12,134 nt of DNA from Salaquimonas sp. (lineage in GTDB: Bacteria > Pseudomonadota > Alphaproteobacteria > Rhizobiales > Rhizobiaceae), in the NCBI GenBank assembly GCA_024639745.1, contig JAHEHW010000015.1, forward strand, positions 1 to 12,134. Reading direction: 5' to 3'. Each line of letters opens with the position of its first letter. The stretch's first letter is position 1. This document shows positions 5,453 to 12,134 of the stretch, one piece after another. The notes under the pieces are model-generated. The model searched no databases, was not told where the DNA came from, and was given only the letters and a program-made list of their open reading frames with translations. A program made the translations under genes and the position numbers.

Positions 5453-8400
5453 GGCGTCGCCGCTGCATTTGCGGCCGATACCTCGTCCTCATCGACGGAT
5501 GGTTTGATCAGGCAGAGTCTGAGCAGAGGCGGTACAGTGAGTAAGGTGAGAAAAGCGGACATGCAAAGACCGCCGACGACAACCGCGCCCAATCCGCGAT
5601 AAAGCTCCGATCCTTCACCGGGAAATACAACCAATGGCAACATGCCCATGATACTGGTCAATGTCGACATGAAGATCGGCCGTATTCGGTTCCGGGTTGC
5701 TTCTTCAATCGCCTCGCTCACGCCCATCCCTATTTCACGCAGCTGATAGTTGGTCTGGTGTACGATCAGGATCGCATTGTTGACCACGATGCCGACGAGA
5801 ATGATGAAGCCGAGCAGTGTAAGCATATCGAGCGGTTGGGTCTGGAAAATGTTGAGCAATGCAAGCCCGCCGACCCCGCCTGCCGCCGCCACCGGTACTG
5901 AGATGAGGATGACGAGTGGCAGGATGAAGCTTTCGAACAGGATCGCCATCACGAGAAAAACGATAACGATTGCCACCGCAAGGTTGATCTGGATTGCATC
6001 CCAGGTTTGGCTCAACTGGTCAGCTGTACCCGAAACCGAGAGACGGACCCCGTTCGGCAGTCCTTGATCTTCAAGAACGGACACGACCGCGTTGTCCAGA
6101 ATTTCGACTGCCGCCTCAAGAGGTAGCTCTTCCGAGGGGCGGACTTCGAGGGTTACCGTACGAAGCCGGTCCCGGTGCCGGATTTCAGTCGGGCCGGCAG
6201 TGATGACGACATCCGCGAGTGCCGAAACGGGCACGATTTCCCCTGATGGCGTAACCACGGGGAAGCTGCCGACATCCTGCGTCCGTTGGCCCGACTGCAG
6301 CAGCGGGTCACTCTTAAGCATCAGATTCATGCGTTCCGCGCCGACCGTGATCTCCGCAACCCTCAGTCCGTCATTGAAAGCATCGACCGTCGCGGCGAGT
6401 TCGGAGCTTTGAAGACCCGCATCGGCCAGCCGCAGACGGTTTGGGATCAGTCGTATTTCAGGTGCGCCGAGTTCGAGTCCGGGAATGGGCCGGAACTGGT
6501 GACCTTCGGAGCGAGGCAGCAGACCGGAAACCATGCCGGCCGCTTGACCTGCGACCGATAGGATTTCGGCAAGATTCTGACCGGAAATGTTGAGTTCGAT
6601 CGTACGTCCGCCGCCGATACCGCGTCCGAAGAGTGAGGGTTGGGTCATAAAGCCGAAGGTGCCGGGTTCCGCGAACACGGGACGGGAAAGGACGGGAATG
6701 AGTTCGCTGGCGCGCTTTCCGTCAACTGCGGAAGCACCGACGAAACTGTTGCCCGGCGTGGCGACGAAGAAGAAATTGTCGATCGCCGGCGTCCCGTCTT
6801 CGGCCTCAGATTTTCCGTCAAGCGACCAGAGAGGTTCAGCTACCCTTTCAATACGTTCGGCGATCGATTGGGTTGTCAGCAGATTATAGCCAGGCGGCGG
6901 GATTATCACTCCGAAGACCAGGTTGCGATTGCCTTCCGGTAGATATTCGAGTTTTGGAAGGAATGTAACAGCTGCAAAAGCTGCTCCACCACCGATGAGG
7001 CCTACCATCAGAATGCCGAGCAAACGGTGCTGAACGGTCATTCGCACATATGCCATGACAGCCGCGCTGAACGAACGGCCAAAATGGTCGATCCCCCATA
7101 AGCTTATTTTCTTATGATCGCCTTCAACGAGCAAACGCCGGGCTAGGGCAGGGATGACCGTAACTGCTACGATCAGCGACAAAAGGACGGATACCGATAT
7201 CGCAACGGCGATATCCCGGAACAATTGCCCGGCTTCAAGCGCCATGGTCAGGATCGGAACAAATACGAGAACGGTCGTCAGCGCGGATACAAGTATGGCG
7301 CCCCAAACCTGTTTGGCGCCTTTTTCAGCGGCTTCTTTTCGAGAATAGCCTTCCTCCCGCAATCGGTAGATGTTTTCCAGCACGACAATTGCCGCATCGA
7401 CAATCATACCGACCGCAAAAGCGATCCCGGCAAGCGAAATTACGTTTAGCGTCCGGCCTGTTGCTGCCATTGCCACAAAAGTCGCCACGATCGAAACGGG
7501 TATCGAAAGAGCGACAACAAGGGTTGCTCGCGGGCTTCGGAGAAACAGCATCAGAATAATGACGGCAAGCACGCCGCCGATATAAATATTCTGCGTAACG
7601 AGGTTGATTGCCCCGTCAATGTAAATTGTTTCGTCGTAGACCTGTTTCAGGTTTAGTCCGCGCGCAGCGACCGGTCCCTCGGCTAATTCCGAAAGCACTG
7701 TCTGCACCGATTCCATGGTCTCAATGACGTTCGCGCCTGGGTCTCGAACGATATTGAAGACGAGCGCCGGTTGTCCTCTGTATCGGAGCTTCGTTGTCGA
7801 CTCCGGATAGCCGAACCGCACCTTGGCGACATCGGAAAGCCTGACTCTCCCTATTTTACCGCTCATCGCCTCAGACACCAGCACAACACTGTTGAGCGCT
7901 TCGACCGTGTTGAGATCGCCTTCCGCCCTTACGACATAGCGGCGCTTGCCTTCATCCACGTCGCCGGCCGAGATTGAGATGTTTTCAGCCCGCAGTTTCT
8001 GGACAATCCCAGAAACGGTTAAGCCAAACCGTGATAGCCGCTCCGGATCGACGGTAATCTGAAGTTCACGTGTCACTCCGCCATATACATTGACCGCGGA
8101 AACGCCTTCCACACGCTCGATACGATCCTTGATGACATCTTCGATGAAGTCGCCATAGGTCGACATATCACGTGTGTTTCCTTCACTTGGCGTAAGCACG
8201 ACCCAGGCAATCGGACTGTCGTCGGATCCCGAAGTGTCGATCGAGGGTTCGCCAGCCTCGTTCGGGTAATCGCCCACCCGGTCGAGACGATTGGAAACCA
8301 GCAGCAACGTCCGATCCATTTCCGTGCCGAGGGCAAATTCGAGGGTTACTTCCGCCTGACCGGTGCGGGCTCGAGAAGTCATTAGTTCAAGACCGTCGAG

Positions 8401-8619
8401 ACCGCGAAAGGCGTCTTCCTGAGGATTGATGATCTCTCGCTCGATTTCTGCCGGCGCCGCCCCCGGCCAGTCCGTTTTCACGACCACAACTGGTTTGCGC
8501 ACGTCTGGCGCAAGTTGGATCGGGATGCGGTTGAGGGCAATCATGCCAAACAGAACGGCCATGACTACAACGGCGATTACCGCAATTGGGCGTTCGATCG
8601 AGTAGCGGATAATATCCAT
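5449..8619 (-). CDS. RND efflux transporter permease, HAE1-like
   Basis: This inner-membrane proton-driven pump exports hydrophobic or amphiphilic compounds as a trimer with an adaptor and an outer membrane channel. Its 1056 residues match full-length HAE1 pumps (about 1030-1060). TM1 is at about 10-30, the first porter loop at about 35-335, TM2-6 between about 340 and 490, TM7 near 530-550, the second porter loop to about 860, and TM8-12 to about 1040. Typical motifs are GAAPAEIEREIINP near residue 53, VGMIVDAAIVVLENIYR (403-419) and GIVVNNAILIV (943-953). In TM4 the AcrB-type Asp-Asp pair is Asp408-Ala409; in TM10 the AcrB lysine is replaced by Asn947. These changes place it outside the AcrB/MexB core group and suggest a different proton relay. 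ATG 8619 is preceded by AAAGGA about 11 nt away. The gene follows the adaptor gene by 31 bp, so they are almost certainly one operon. Substrate cannot be inferred. Confidence 0.95.
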   Translation of the reverse strand: MDIIRYSIERPIAVIAVVVMAVLFGMIALNRIPIQLAPDVRKPVVVVKTDWPGAAPAEIEREIINPQEDAFRGLDGLELMTSRARTGQAEVTLEFALGTEMDRTLLLVSNRLDRVGDYPNEAGEPSIDTSGSDDSPIAWVVLTPSEGNTRDMSTYGDFIEDVIKDRIERVEGVSAVNVYGGVTRELQITVDPERLSRFGLTVSGIVQKLRAENISISAGDVDEGKRRYVVRAEGDLNTVEALNSVVLVSEAMSGKIGRVRLSDVAKVRFGYPESTTKLRYRGQPALVFNIVRDPGANVIETMESVQTVLSELAEGPVAARGLNLKQVYDETIYIDGAINLVTQNIYIGGVLAVIILMLFLRSPRATLVVALSIPVSIVATFVAMAATGRTLNVISLAGIAFAVGMIVDAAIVVLENIYRLREEGYSRKEAAEKGAKQVWGAILVSALTTVLVFVPILTMALEAGQLFRDIAVAISVSVLLSLIVAVTVIPALARRLLVEGDHKKISLWGIDHFGRSFSAAVMAYVRMTVQHRLLGILMVGLIGGGAAFAAVTFLPKLEYLPEGNRNLVFGVIIPPPGYNLLTTQSIAERIERVAEPLWSLDGKSEAEDGTPAIDNFFFVATPGNSFVGASAVDGKRASELIPVLSRPVFAEPGTFGFMTQPSLFGRGIGGGRTIELNISGQNLAEILSVAGQAAGMVSGLLPRSEGHQFRPIPGLELGAPEIRLIPNRLRLADAGLQSSELAATVDAFNDGLRVAEITVGAERMNLMLKSDPLLQSGQRTQDVGSFPVVTPSGEIVPVSALADVVITAGPTEIRHRDRLRTVTLEVRPSEELPLEAAVEILDNAVVSVLEDQGLPNGVRLSVSGTADQLSQTWDAIQINLAVAIVIVFLVMAILFESFILPLVILISVPVAAAGGVGGLALLNIFQTQPLDMLTLLGFIILVGIVVNNAILIVHQTNYQLREIGMGVSEAIEEATRNRIRPIFMSTLTSIMGMLPLVVFPGEGSELYRGLGAVVVGGLCMSAFLTLLTVPPLLRLCLIKPSVDEDEVSAANAAATP

Positions 8620-8650
8620 GCAGATGCGTTCCTTTGCCGCCTTTATCCGC

Positions 8651-9793
8651 TCATTGCTGCTTCATGGGCTCGATGGGTTGGCCTGGTCTCAAACGCTCAT
8701 TGCCACGCACAACAACCGTGTCGCCTGCATTAATACCGCTCAGCACCTCAAACCGTTCACCGACCGCATTTCCGATAGCGATTTCTTTTACCATCGCTTT
8801 TCCATCTACGTTGACAAATACGGTCCAGCCATCACTCGACTGCACGAGAGCATCTTTGGGAACCGTCAGAACTTCCCGCGAAGCGCCGACGGGGATGGAA
8901 ACGGTGATTGATTGGCCGACGGCAAACCCCTTTTCTGCAATAAGTTCGGAAGATGAGAAACGTACGGGGCGGGTGCGGGTGGCGGCTTCTTCAATCGGCA
9001 ATATTGCTCTCACGACAAGATCGATTGCATCGCCACTCTCGCGTGTGGCGTTGACCCGCATATTCGACTTAAGGCCGGAGATATATTGTGCCGGGACGCT
9101 GGCCTCCACCTCCAGGGCGTCGGTATCCAGAAGTCGCCCGACATTCGCGCCAACCTGAATATACTGCCCGGGATTGATCGTCACGGCAGTAACAATCCCG
9201 CTATAAGGCGCAATTATTCTTGAGCGGTCCAGGCGGTACTGGGCTTCCGACTGGCTGCTTTCAGCAACCCGCATTCGGGCATTGGCTTCTGCCAACTGAC
9301 TTTTTGCCTGAAGAAAAGCTCCGCGTAGTTCATCAAGCCGTCCCTCGGAGAAAGCGGCCGTATCCCTGAGTTGCTCGATCCGCTCATAATTCGTTGAAGC
9401 AAGCTGCAGGCGAGCCTCGGCGACACCCACTCCAGCCTTGGCTTCGGCCAGATGCGCTTGCGCCTGCTCAAGTTTGATCGATAGTAATTCATCGTCGATC
9501 ACGGCCAAGACGTCTCCGGCGGAGACAGACTGACCCTCGATGATCGAGACGCTTTTCACATAGCCCTCGGTTCTCGAGGCAACCGCGCCCTCACGTTCCG
9601 CAACGATTTCGGCGAAAACCGGCACGGTTTCGGACATCGCCCGCATCTCCACGGTTTCAACCCCTACAATTGCGGCCGAACCCTGCGCAAATCCGACCCG
9701 CGGCCAGAGCGTTAAAAGCGTCACTATCAACAGCAAGAGCCGGACAGCGCGTTCGTTAAGGTGGGGCATTTTGAGGGTCTCTCGGGTTTTCAT
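8651..9793 (-). CDS. RND efflux periplasmic adaptor subunit (HlyD/AcrA family membrane fusion protein)
   Basis: This periplasmic protein bridges the RND pump and an outer membrane channel. From ATG 9793 it has 380 residues, normal for the family. A Sec signal is clear: a basic N-terminus, a hydrophobic core (about 17-30, rich in Leu) and a cleavage site near GFA-QG (residue 36). There is no lipobox cysteine, so it is not an AcrA-type lipoprotein. The first lipoyl half (about 70-100) contains GYVKSVSIIEGQSVSAGDVL; an alpha-hairpin coiled coil rich in Ala, Glu and Gln follows (about 105-188); the second lipoyl half has IIAPYSGIVTAVTINPGQ (193-210). A beta-barrel and membrane-proximal domain complete it. 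The start is uncertain: GTG 9829 (392 residues), ATG 9793 and ATG 9769 (372 residues, with GAGAG about 9 nt upstream) are all in frame and none has a strong ribosome binding site. It is the first gene of the operon and divergent from the FNR-type regulator. Confidence 0.93.
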   Translation of the reverse strand: MKTRETLKMPHLNERAVRLLLLIVTLLTLWPRVGFAQGSAAIVGVETVEMRAMSETVPVFAEIVAEREGAVASRTEGYVKSVSIIEGQSVSAGDVLAVIDDELLSIKLEQAQAHLAEAKAGVGVAEARLQLASTNYERIEQLRDTAAFSEGRLDELRGAFLQAKSQLAEANARMRVAESSQSEAQYRLDRSRIIAPYSGIVTAVTINPGQYIQVGANVGRLLDTDALEVEASVPAQYISGLKSNMRVNATRESGDAIDLVVRAILPIEEAATRTRPVRFSSSELIAEKGFAVGQSITVSIPVGASREVLTVPKDALVQSSDGWTVFVNVDGKAMVKEIAIGNAVGERFEVLSGINAGDTVVVRGNERLRPGQPIEPMKQQ

Positions 9794-9891
9794 AGAGATT
9801 GGGCAACTCACCGAATAATCAAACCCCACCGGAATTCAACAAGTTTGATGCAAGCGGCGGGGACCCAGCGTTCGGCGTCGAAGACATTTTT

Positions 9892-9921
9892 TTGAATAAG
9901 ACTTCTAAAAAGTGACATAAT
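9892..9921 (+). promoter_or_regulatory. Possible sigma70-type promoter for the FNR-like gene
   Basis: TTGAAT (9892-9897) and CATAAT (9916-9921) are separated by 18 nt; they match the consensus at 4 and 5 of 6 positions. Transcription would start near 9928, giving a leader of about 55 nt before ATG 9984. The stretch 9884-9948 is the most AT-rich in the window. Confidence 0.4.
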
Positions 9922-9924
9922 GCA

Positions 9925-9947
9925 ATATTATATATGAAAAATAATAT
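9925..9947. repeat. Inverted repeat ATATTAT-N9-ATAATAT in the divergent promoter region
   Basis: Perfect 7-bp arms are separated by 9 nt between the efflux operon and the FNR-like gene. On the minus strand it includes TATAAT (complement of 9927-9932), which could be a -10 for the efflux operon, but no convincing -35 is correctly spaced. In AT-rich sequence such symmetry can arise by chance. Confidence 0.3.
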
Positions 9948-9983
9948 GTGACCGCGGGTAATCAGTTGGGAGGTGCGGAGCAC

Positions 9984-10739
9984 ATGTCGATCCAAAACAG
10001 GCACGGCAGCATACAGCCGCCAGTCAATCTCGAATCCGGTCGCCGCGTTTGTGTGGATTGTGCCAGCCGGCAGACCGGATTATGCAGCGTTATAGATCCG
10101 GCACAATTATCGCAGTTGAGGCAACACGGGCGCATTGTTACGCTTACCGCGGGACAGGAATTGCTAGGTCAGGAGGAAGTGGGCACTGTTGCCGGCAGTA
10201 TGCGTAGTGGCATCTTGAAACTGTCCCGAGTGCAGCGCAACGGAACGGAATTCGTTACTCAGCTGTTCTTTCCCGGCGATCTCATTCTGCTTTCAGAGAA
10301 AAGCACCGAAGGTTTCGCGGTCGAGGCAGCAAGCAAAGGAGAAATCTGCCTCATTGATTATAATGACCTTCTCGAAATCGTCTTATCGTGCGACCGAACC
10401 CGGCAGAAGGCGGTGAAACTGATCGCCGAGGAACTCGAAGTTTGCCAGGATTGGGTCGTTAAAATGGGTGTGTCTCCGGTAGCTGAACGCCTTGCTTTTT
10501 TGCTTCTGGGTTTGGCTGAACGATCTGTCGCACATGGGCAGGTACCCGATGCGTTTGGTGAAATCACGCTCAGCCTGCCGGTTTCACGTAAGAATATCGC
10601 AGCGTTTCTGGGAACGACGATCGAGTCCCTCAGTAGGCAGATGCATGCTCTTGCTCGCTCCGGGACCATCCGTATTGGGAGAGGGCGGCAACTTAGCGTA
10701 AGATCGATGGAAAAGTTGCGGAGGGCAGCCCAATCATGA
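9984..10739 (+). CDS. FNR-type oxygen-responsive regulator (Crp/FNR family) with four cluster cysteines
   Basis: This is probably an anaerobic activator that holds an oxygen-labile [4Fe-4S] cluster and binds FNR boxes as a dimer. From ATG 9984 it has 251 residues. The N-terminus carries Cys23, Cys26 and Cys34 (CVDCASRQTGLC, C-x2-C-x7-C), and the beta-roll carries Cys122 in GEICLIDY, matching the essential fourth cysteine of E. coli FNR. The cNMP-like roll spans about 45-130, the dimer helix about 137-160, and the winged helix-turn-helix about 165-245. The recognition helix has E214-S-L-S217-R218, the ExxSR signature for TTGAT half-sites. ATG 9984 is preferred over GTG 9948 because GGGAGG at 9968-9973 lies 10 nt upstream; GTG 9948 would give 263 residues. 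Two extra cysteines (136 and 154) are of unknown importance. FnrL/AadR-type proteins are the nearest named group; I do not assign a symbol. Confidence 0.93.
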   Translation: MSIQNRHGSIQPPVNLESGRRVCVDCASRQTGLCSVIDPAQLSQLRQHGRIVTLTAGQELLGQEEVGTVAGSMRSGILKLSRVQRNGTEFVTQLFFPGDLILLSEKSTEGFAVEAASKGEICLIDYNDLLEIVLSCDRTRQKAVKLIAEELEVCQDWVVKMGVSPVAERLAFLLLGLAERSVAHGQVPDAFGEITLSLPVSRKNIAAFLGTTIESLSRQMHALARSGTIRIGRGRQLSVRSMEKLRRAAQS

Positions 10740-11053
10740 GGTGGGCGATCTGCAGCTTTGGCTCCGGTCAGACTCGAGCTCGCGCTCTCATGCCCTGCAA
10801 ATGCCGCATCGGCCAAAAGTCCGGGCCATTCTTGAAAATACCTCGAAACTAGTTCTATTGAATCGGGCCACTGAACCGCATAAACCAAAATTTGGTACCA
10901 TTTTTGTTGTCGTGAGCACCCGTTGATTGATGGCGGGCAAACATAAGTTGAATGCCGAGGCCAAAGGTCGAATGGACGATGTGCCGTTATTTTTATCGGT
11001 GGTATAGCCATCTCGGATAGTGCGCAGAGCTGAAAAATGGTCGAGAAGGGGCT
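10740..11053. other. 314-bp intergenic region between the two Crp/FNR-family genes
   Basis: I see no convincing gene here. A 61-codon GTG-started frame (10741-10926) has no clear ribosome binding site and no recognisable motif. The region holds the palindrome at 10884-10896, an overlapping TGGTACCA (10893-10900), and a TTGATTGAT stretch at 10923-10931 that offers FNR half-sites but no full box. I found no GC-rich hairpin with a T-tract after the first gene, so read-through into the second is possible, although the length suggests a separate promoter. Confidence 0.5.
10884..10896. repeat. Inverted repeat ACCAAA-A-TTTGGT
   Basis: Perfect 6-bp arms flank a single central base, and the right arm overlaps the 8-bp palindrome TGGTACCA ending at 10900. 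It lies about 160 bp before the second regulator gene and could be an operator. No regulator in the window is an obvious match for this sequence. Confidence 0.35.
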
Positions 11054-11788
11054 ATGGAGAGACTCGAGCGACAGCAAAACGGAGAGAGAGTAGATGTATT
11101 CGATCGTCTGGTGAAGGAACGGCTCTATGACCTGCCGCCCGACCAGATAGCGGAATTCAAGCAGGTAGCGCGCATAAAGGAATATGAATCCGGCACGGTA
11201 TTGATCGGCGAAGATGAAAAACCGGATATTATCGGCGGCGTAATTGCCGGCGTGTTGCGCGAACAGAAGAATACGCGAGATGGCAAGACCCATATCGTGG
11301 ACTTCAGATTTCCGGGCAACAGTTTCGGCCATCTTGACGATACACCTTCAAATGTATCGGTAGAAGTGGCTACGGATGCGGTTGTCTGGATAGCGGACAG
11401 GCGGACTTTCGCACGGCTTGCGGATCGACACCGGGTCTTTTTCGATTTGTTTTTCGGCAGCGCGCTTCAGGACCTGGATTTCGCTAGACGGCAGATATTG
11501 CTCCTGGCAAGCGGGAATCTGAACCAGAAGCTTGCGTGGTTTCTGCTTCAGTTTCTCGAAACCGGTTCTGAAAATCAGACCAATTGCATTCGGATTCCGG
11601 TAAGTCGCAAGGATATCGCAGATTACCTTGGTACGACGCTGGAATCGATCAGTCGCTTCATGGCTGGATTGGAGGCAAATGGCGTCATCGAGTTCAAGAA
11701 GCGTGATGCAATCCTCGTTCACGACCTTGAAAGCCTGAAAAATTTGGCTGACGAAGTATCCGACATCGGAAGCAAAAACGGTGGATGA
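11054..11788 (+). CDS. Crp/FNR-family regulator without cluster cysteines (FixK/DNR-like)
   Basis: This 244-residue transcription factor has a cNMP-like beta-roll (about 35-120), a dimer helix (about 125-155) and a C-terminal winged helix-turn-helix (about 160-235). The recognition helix, VSRKDIADYLGTTLESISRF, keeps Glu197, Ser200 and Arg201, so it should read the same TTGAT-type half-sites as the FNR-like neighbour. It has only one cysteine (178), hence no FNR-type cluster. FixK-like proteins are often controlled by their own expression, and DNR-like ones sense NO through heme; the sequence does not decide between these. ATG 11054 is the only sensible start in frame, with AGAAGGGG ending only 2 nt upstream, unusually close. 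Identity to the upstream regulator is concentrated in the helix-turn-helix, so this is an old paralogue rather than a recent duplicate. Its stop overlaps the start of the next frame (ATGA). Confidence 0.9.
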   Translation: MERLERQQNGERVDVFDRLVKERLYDLPPDQIAEFKQVARIKEYESGTVLIGEDEKPDIIGGVIAGVLREQKNTRDGKTHIVDFRFPGNSFGHLDDTPSNVSVEVATDAVVWIADRRTFARLADRHRVFFDLFFGSALQDLDFARRQILLLASGNLNQKLAWFLLQFLETGSENQTNCIRIPVSRKDIADYLGTTLESISRFMAGLEANGVIEFKKRDAILVHDLESLKNLADEVSDIGSKNGG

Positions 11789-12134
11789 TTTCTGTGCTGC
11801 GCTTATCGGTACGATGGCGAAGTCAGCAGTCCGCTGCTACGAATGAATTTTTGGCTGCGGGCCGTCATATGATTGAAGTCTGGCGCAAACTGGAGAGGAT
11901 CGGCATTAGGGCCGCAAACAGGAACGAGTTGCAAATGCAGATTAAGGAAGTTTTTGTGCCTCGTAATGTTTCTTCAGCCGGTGCTTCTGCCAGTTTTCTA
12001 GCGCGGGCCAGCTACTTGGTAGGATTGGCATGCCTCGTGATGTTCCTTATCGCCGCGGCGTTGAGCATATTTACTCAGAACATCGCGATTATAATGGGTA
12101 CCAAGCTACTTATTCTGCTCTTCGCCGGGTCCCG
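11785..12134 (+). CDS. Hypothetical membrane protein, partial (3' end outside window)
   Basis: An open frame begins at ATG 11785, overlapping the stop of the upstream regulator as ATGA, and stays open for 116 codons to the window end. I do not recognise it. The first 50 or so residues are polar and Arg-rich. Hydrophobic segments follow at about 75-96 (within SYLVGLACLVMFLIAAAL) and from about 102 to the edge (IAIIMGTKLLILLFAG), as expected for an integral membrane protein. Two later in-frame starts are possible: ATG 11869, and ATG 11935 with AGGAA 10 nt upstream, the best ribosome binding site. The minus strand is closed in all frames here, which supports the plus-strand reading. If the first start is right, the gene is coupled to the regulator; if the last, a 146-bp gap separates them. 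Confidence 0.5.
   Translation, partial: MISVLRLSVRWRSQQSAATNEFLAAGRHMIEVWRKLERIGIRAANRNELQMQIKEVFVPRNVSSAGASASFLARASYLVGLACLVMFLIAAALSIFTQNIAIIMGTKLLILLFAGS

Noticed and set aside
8634..9158. A 174-codon plus-strand frame opposite the adaptor gene
   Set aside because: It is a Ser/Thr/Arg-rich shadow of a clear HlyD-family protein with no independent support.
10741..10926. A 61-codon plus-strand frame directly after the FNR-like gene
   Set aside because: It has a GTG start without a convincing ribosome binding site, and a low-complexity product with no hydrophobic or domain pattern.
10358..11332. A 324-codon open frame on the minus strand spanning the gap between the two Crp/FNR-family genes
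   Set aside because: Both ends lie antisense to well-supported regulator genes, it has no recognisable motifs, and its composition reads as the complement of those genes.
11825..11852. A possible intrinsic terminator, AGCAG-TCCG-CTGCT followed by a T run
   Set aside because: The stem is only 5 bp and the T run (from about 11848) begins some 9 nt after it; an open frame continues through it.
1..12134. Mobile elements, CRISPR arrays, toxin-antitoxin or defence systems
   Set aside because: No transposase, integrase, phage protein, regular repeat-spacer pattern, terminal inverted repeat pair or defence domain was seen; gene content looks like ordinary chromosomal accessory metabolism, efflux and regulation.

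Overview
The window looks like chromosomal DNA of an alphaproteobacterium. The support is mid-range GC, protein family types (serine-glyoxylate aminotransferase, FCD-type GntR regulator, HAE1-type RND pump, paired FNR/FixK-like regulators) and AGGAGG-like ribosome binding sites. The genus cannot be fixed from sequence alone. There are no rRNA or tRNA genes, CRISPR arrays, insertion sequences or phage genes. Eight protein-coding genes are well supported or likely, of which one (left edge) is partial, and a ninth partial ORF at the right edge is less certain.

Block 1 (1-4864) is a 2-hydroxyacid/glyoxylate module. A class V aminotransferase of the serine-glyoxylate type runs leftward off the window. 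Divergent from it is a 975-residue FAD plus Fe-S membrane-associated 2-hydroxyacid dehydrogenase (the Dld-II/YdiJ/GlcD-GlcF fusion type), translationally coupled by a GTGA overlap to an FCD-type GntR regulator. The 183-bp divergent intergenic region is unusually rich in symmetry. It has a perfect 16-bp palindrome sitting between a possible -35 and -10 of the leftward promoter, a 12-bp direct repeat of its left half exactly 40 bp away, and a second palindrome centred midway between them. Two more inverted repeats lie in the leftward leader. The simplest reading is a 2-oxoacid-producing oxidase paired with a transaminase, both controlled by the adjacent GntR protein.

Block 2 (4875-9793, minus strand) is an RND efflux operon: a HlyD/AcrA-type periplasmic adaptor, an inner-membrane RND pump, and a small two-helix membrane protein of unknown function. 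No outer membrane channel gene is present. The pump has Asp-Ala in place of the AcrB-type Asp-Asp pair in TM4, and Asn in place of the TM10 lysine.

Block 3 (9984-12134, plus strand) holds two Crp/FNR-family regulators in tandem. The first has four cysteines placed as in oxygen-sensing [4Fe-4S] FNR. The second lacks them and is FixK/DNR-like, but keeps the same ExxSR DNA-reading motif. The second regulator's stop overlaps the start of a partial ORF with hydrophobic segments that leaves the window on the right. The first regulator is divergent from the efflux operon across an AT-rich stretch that probably holds both promoters. One FNR-like box (9 of 10 bases) lies upstream of the small membrane protein gene, but chance could produce it.
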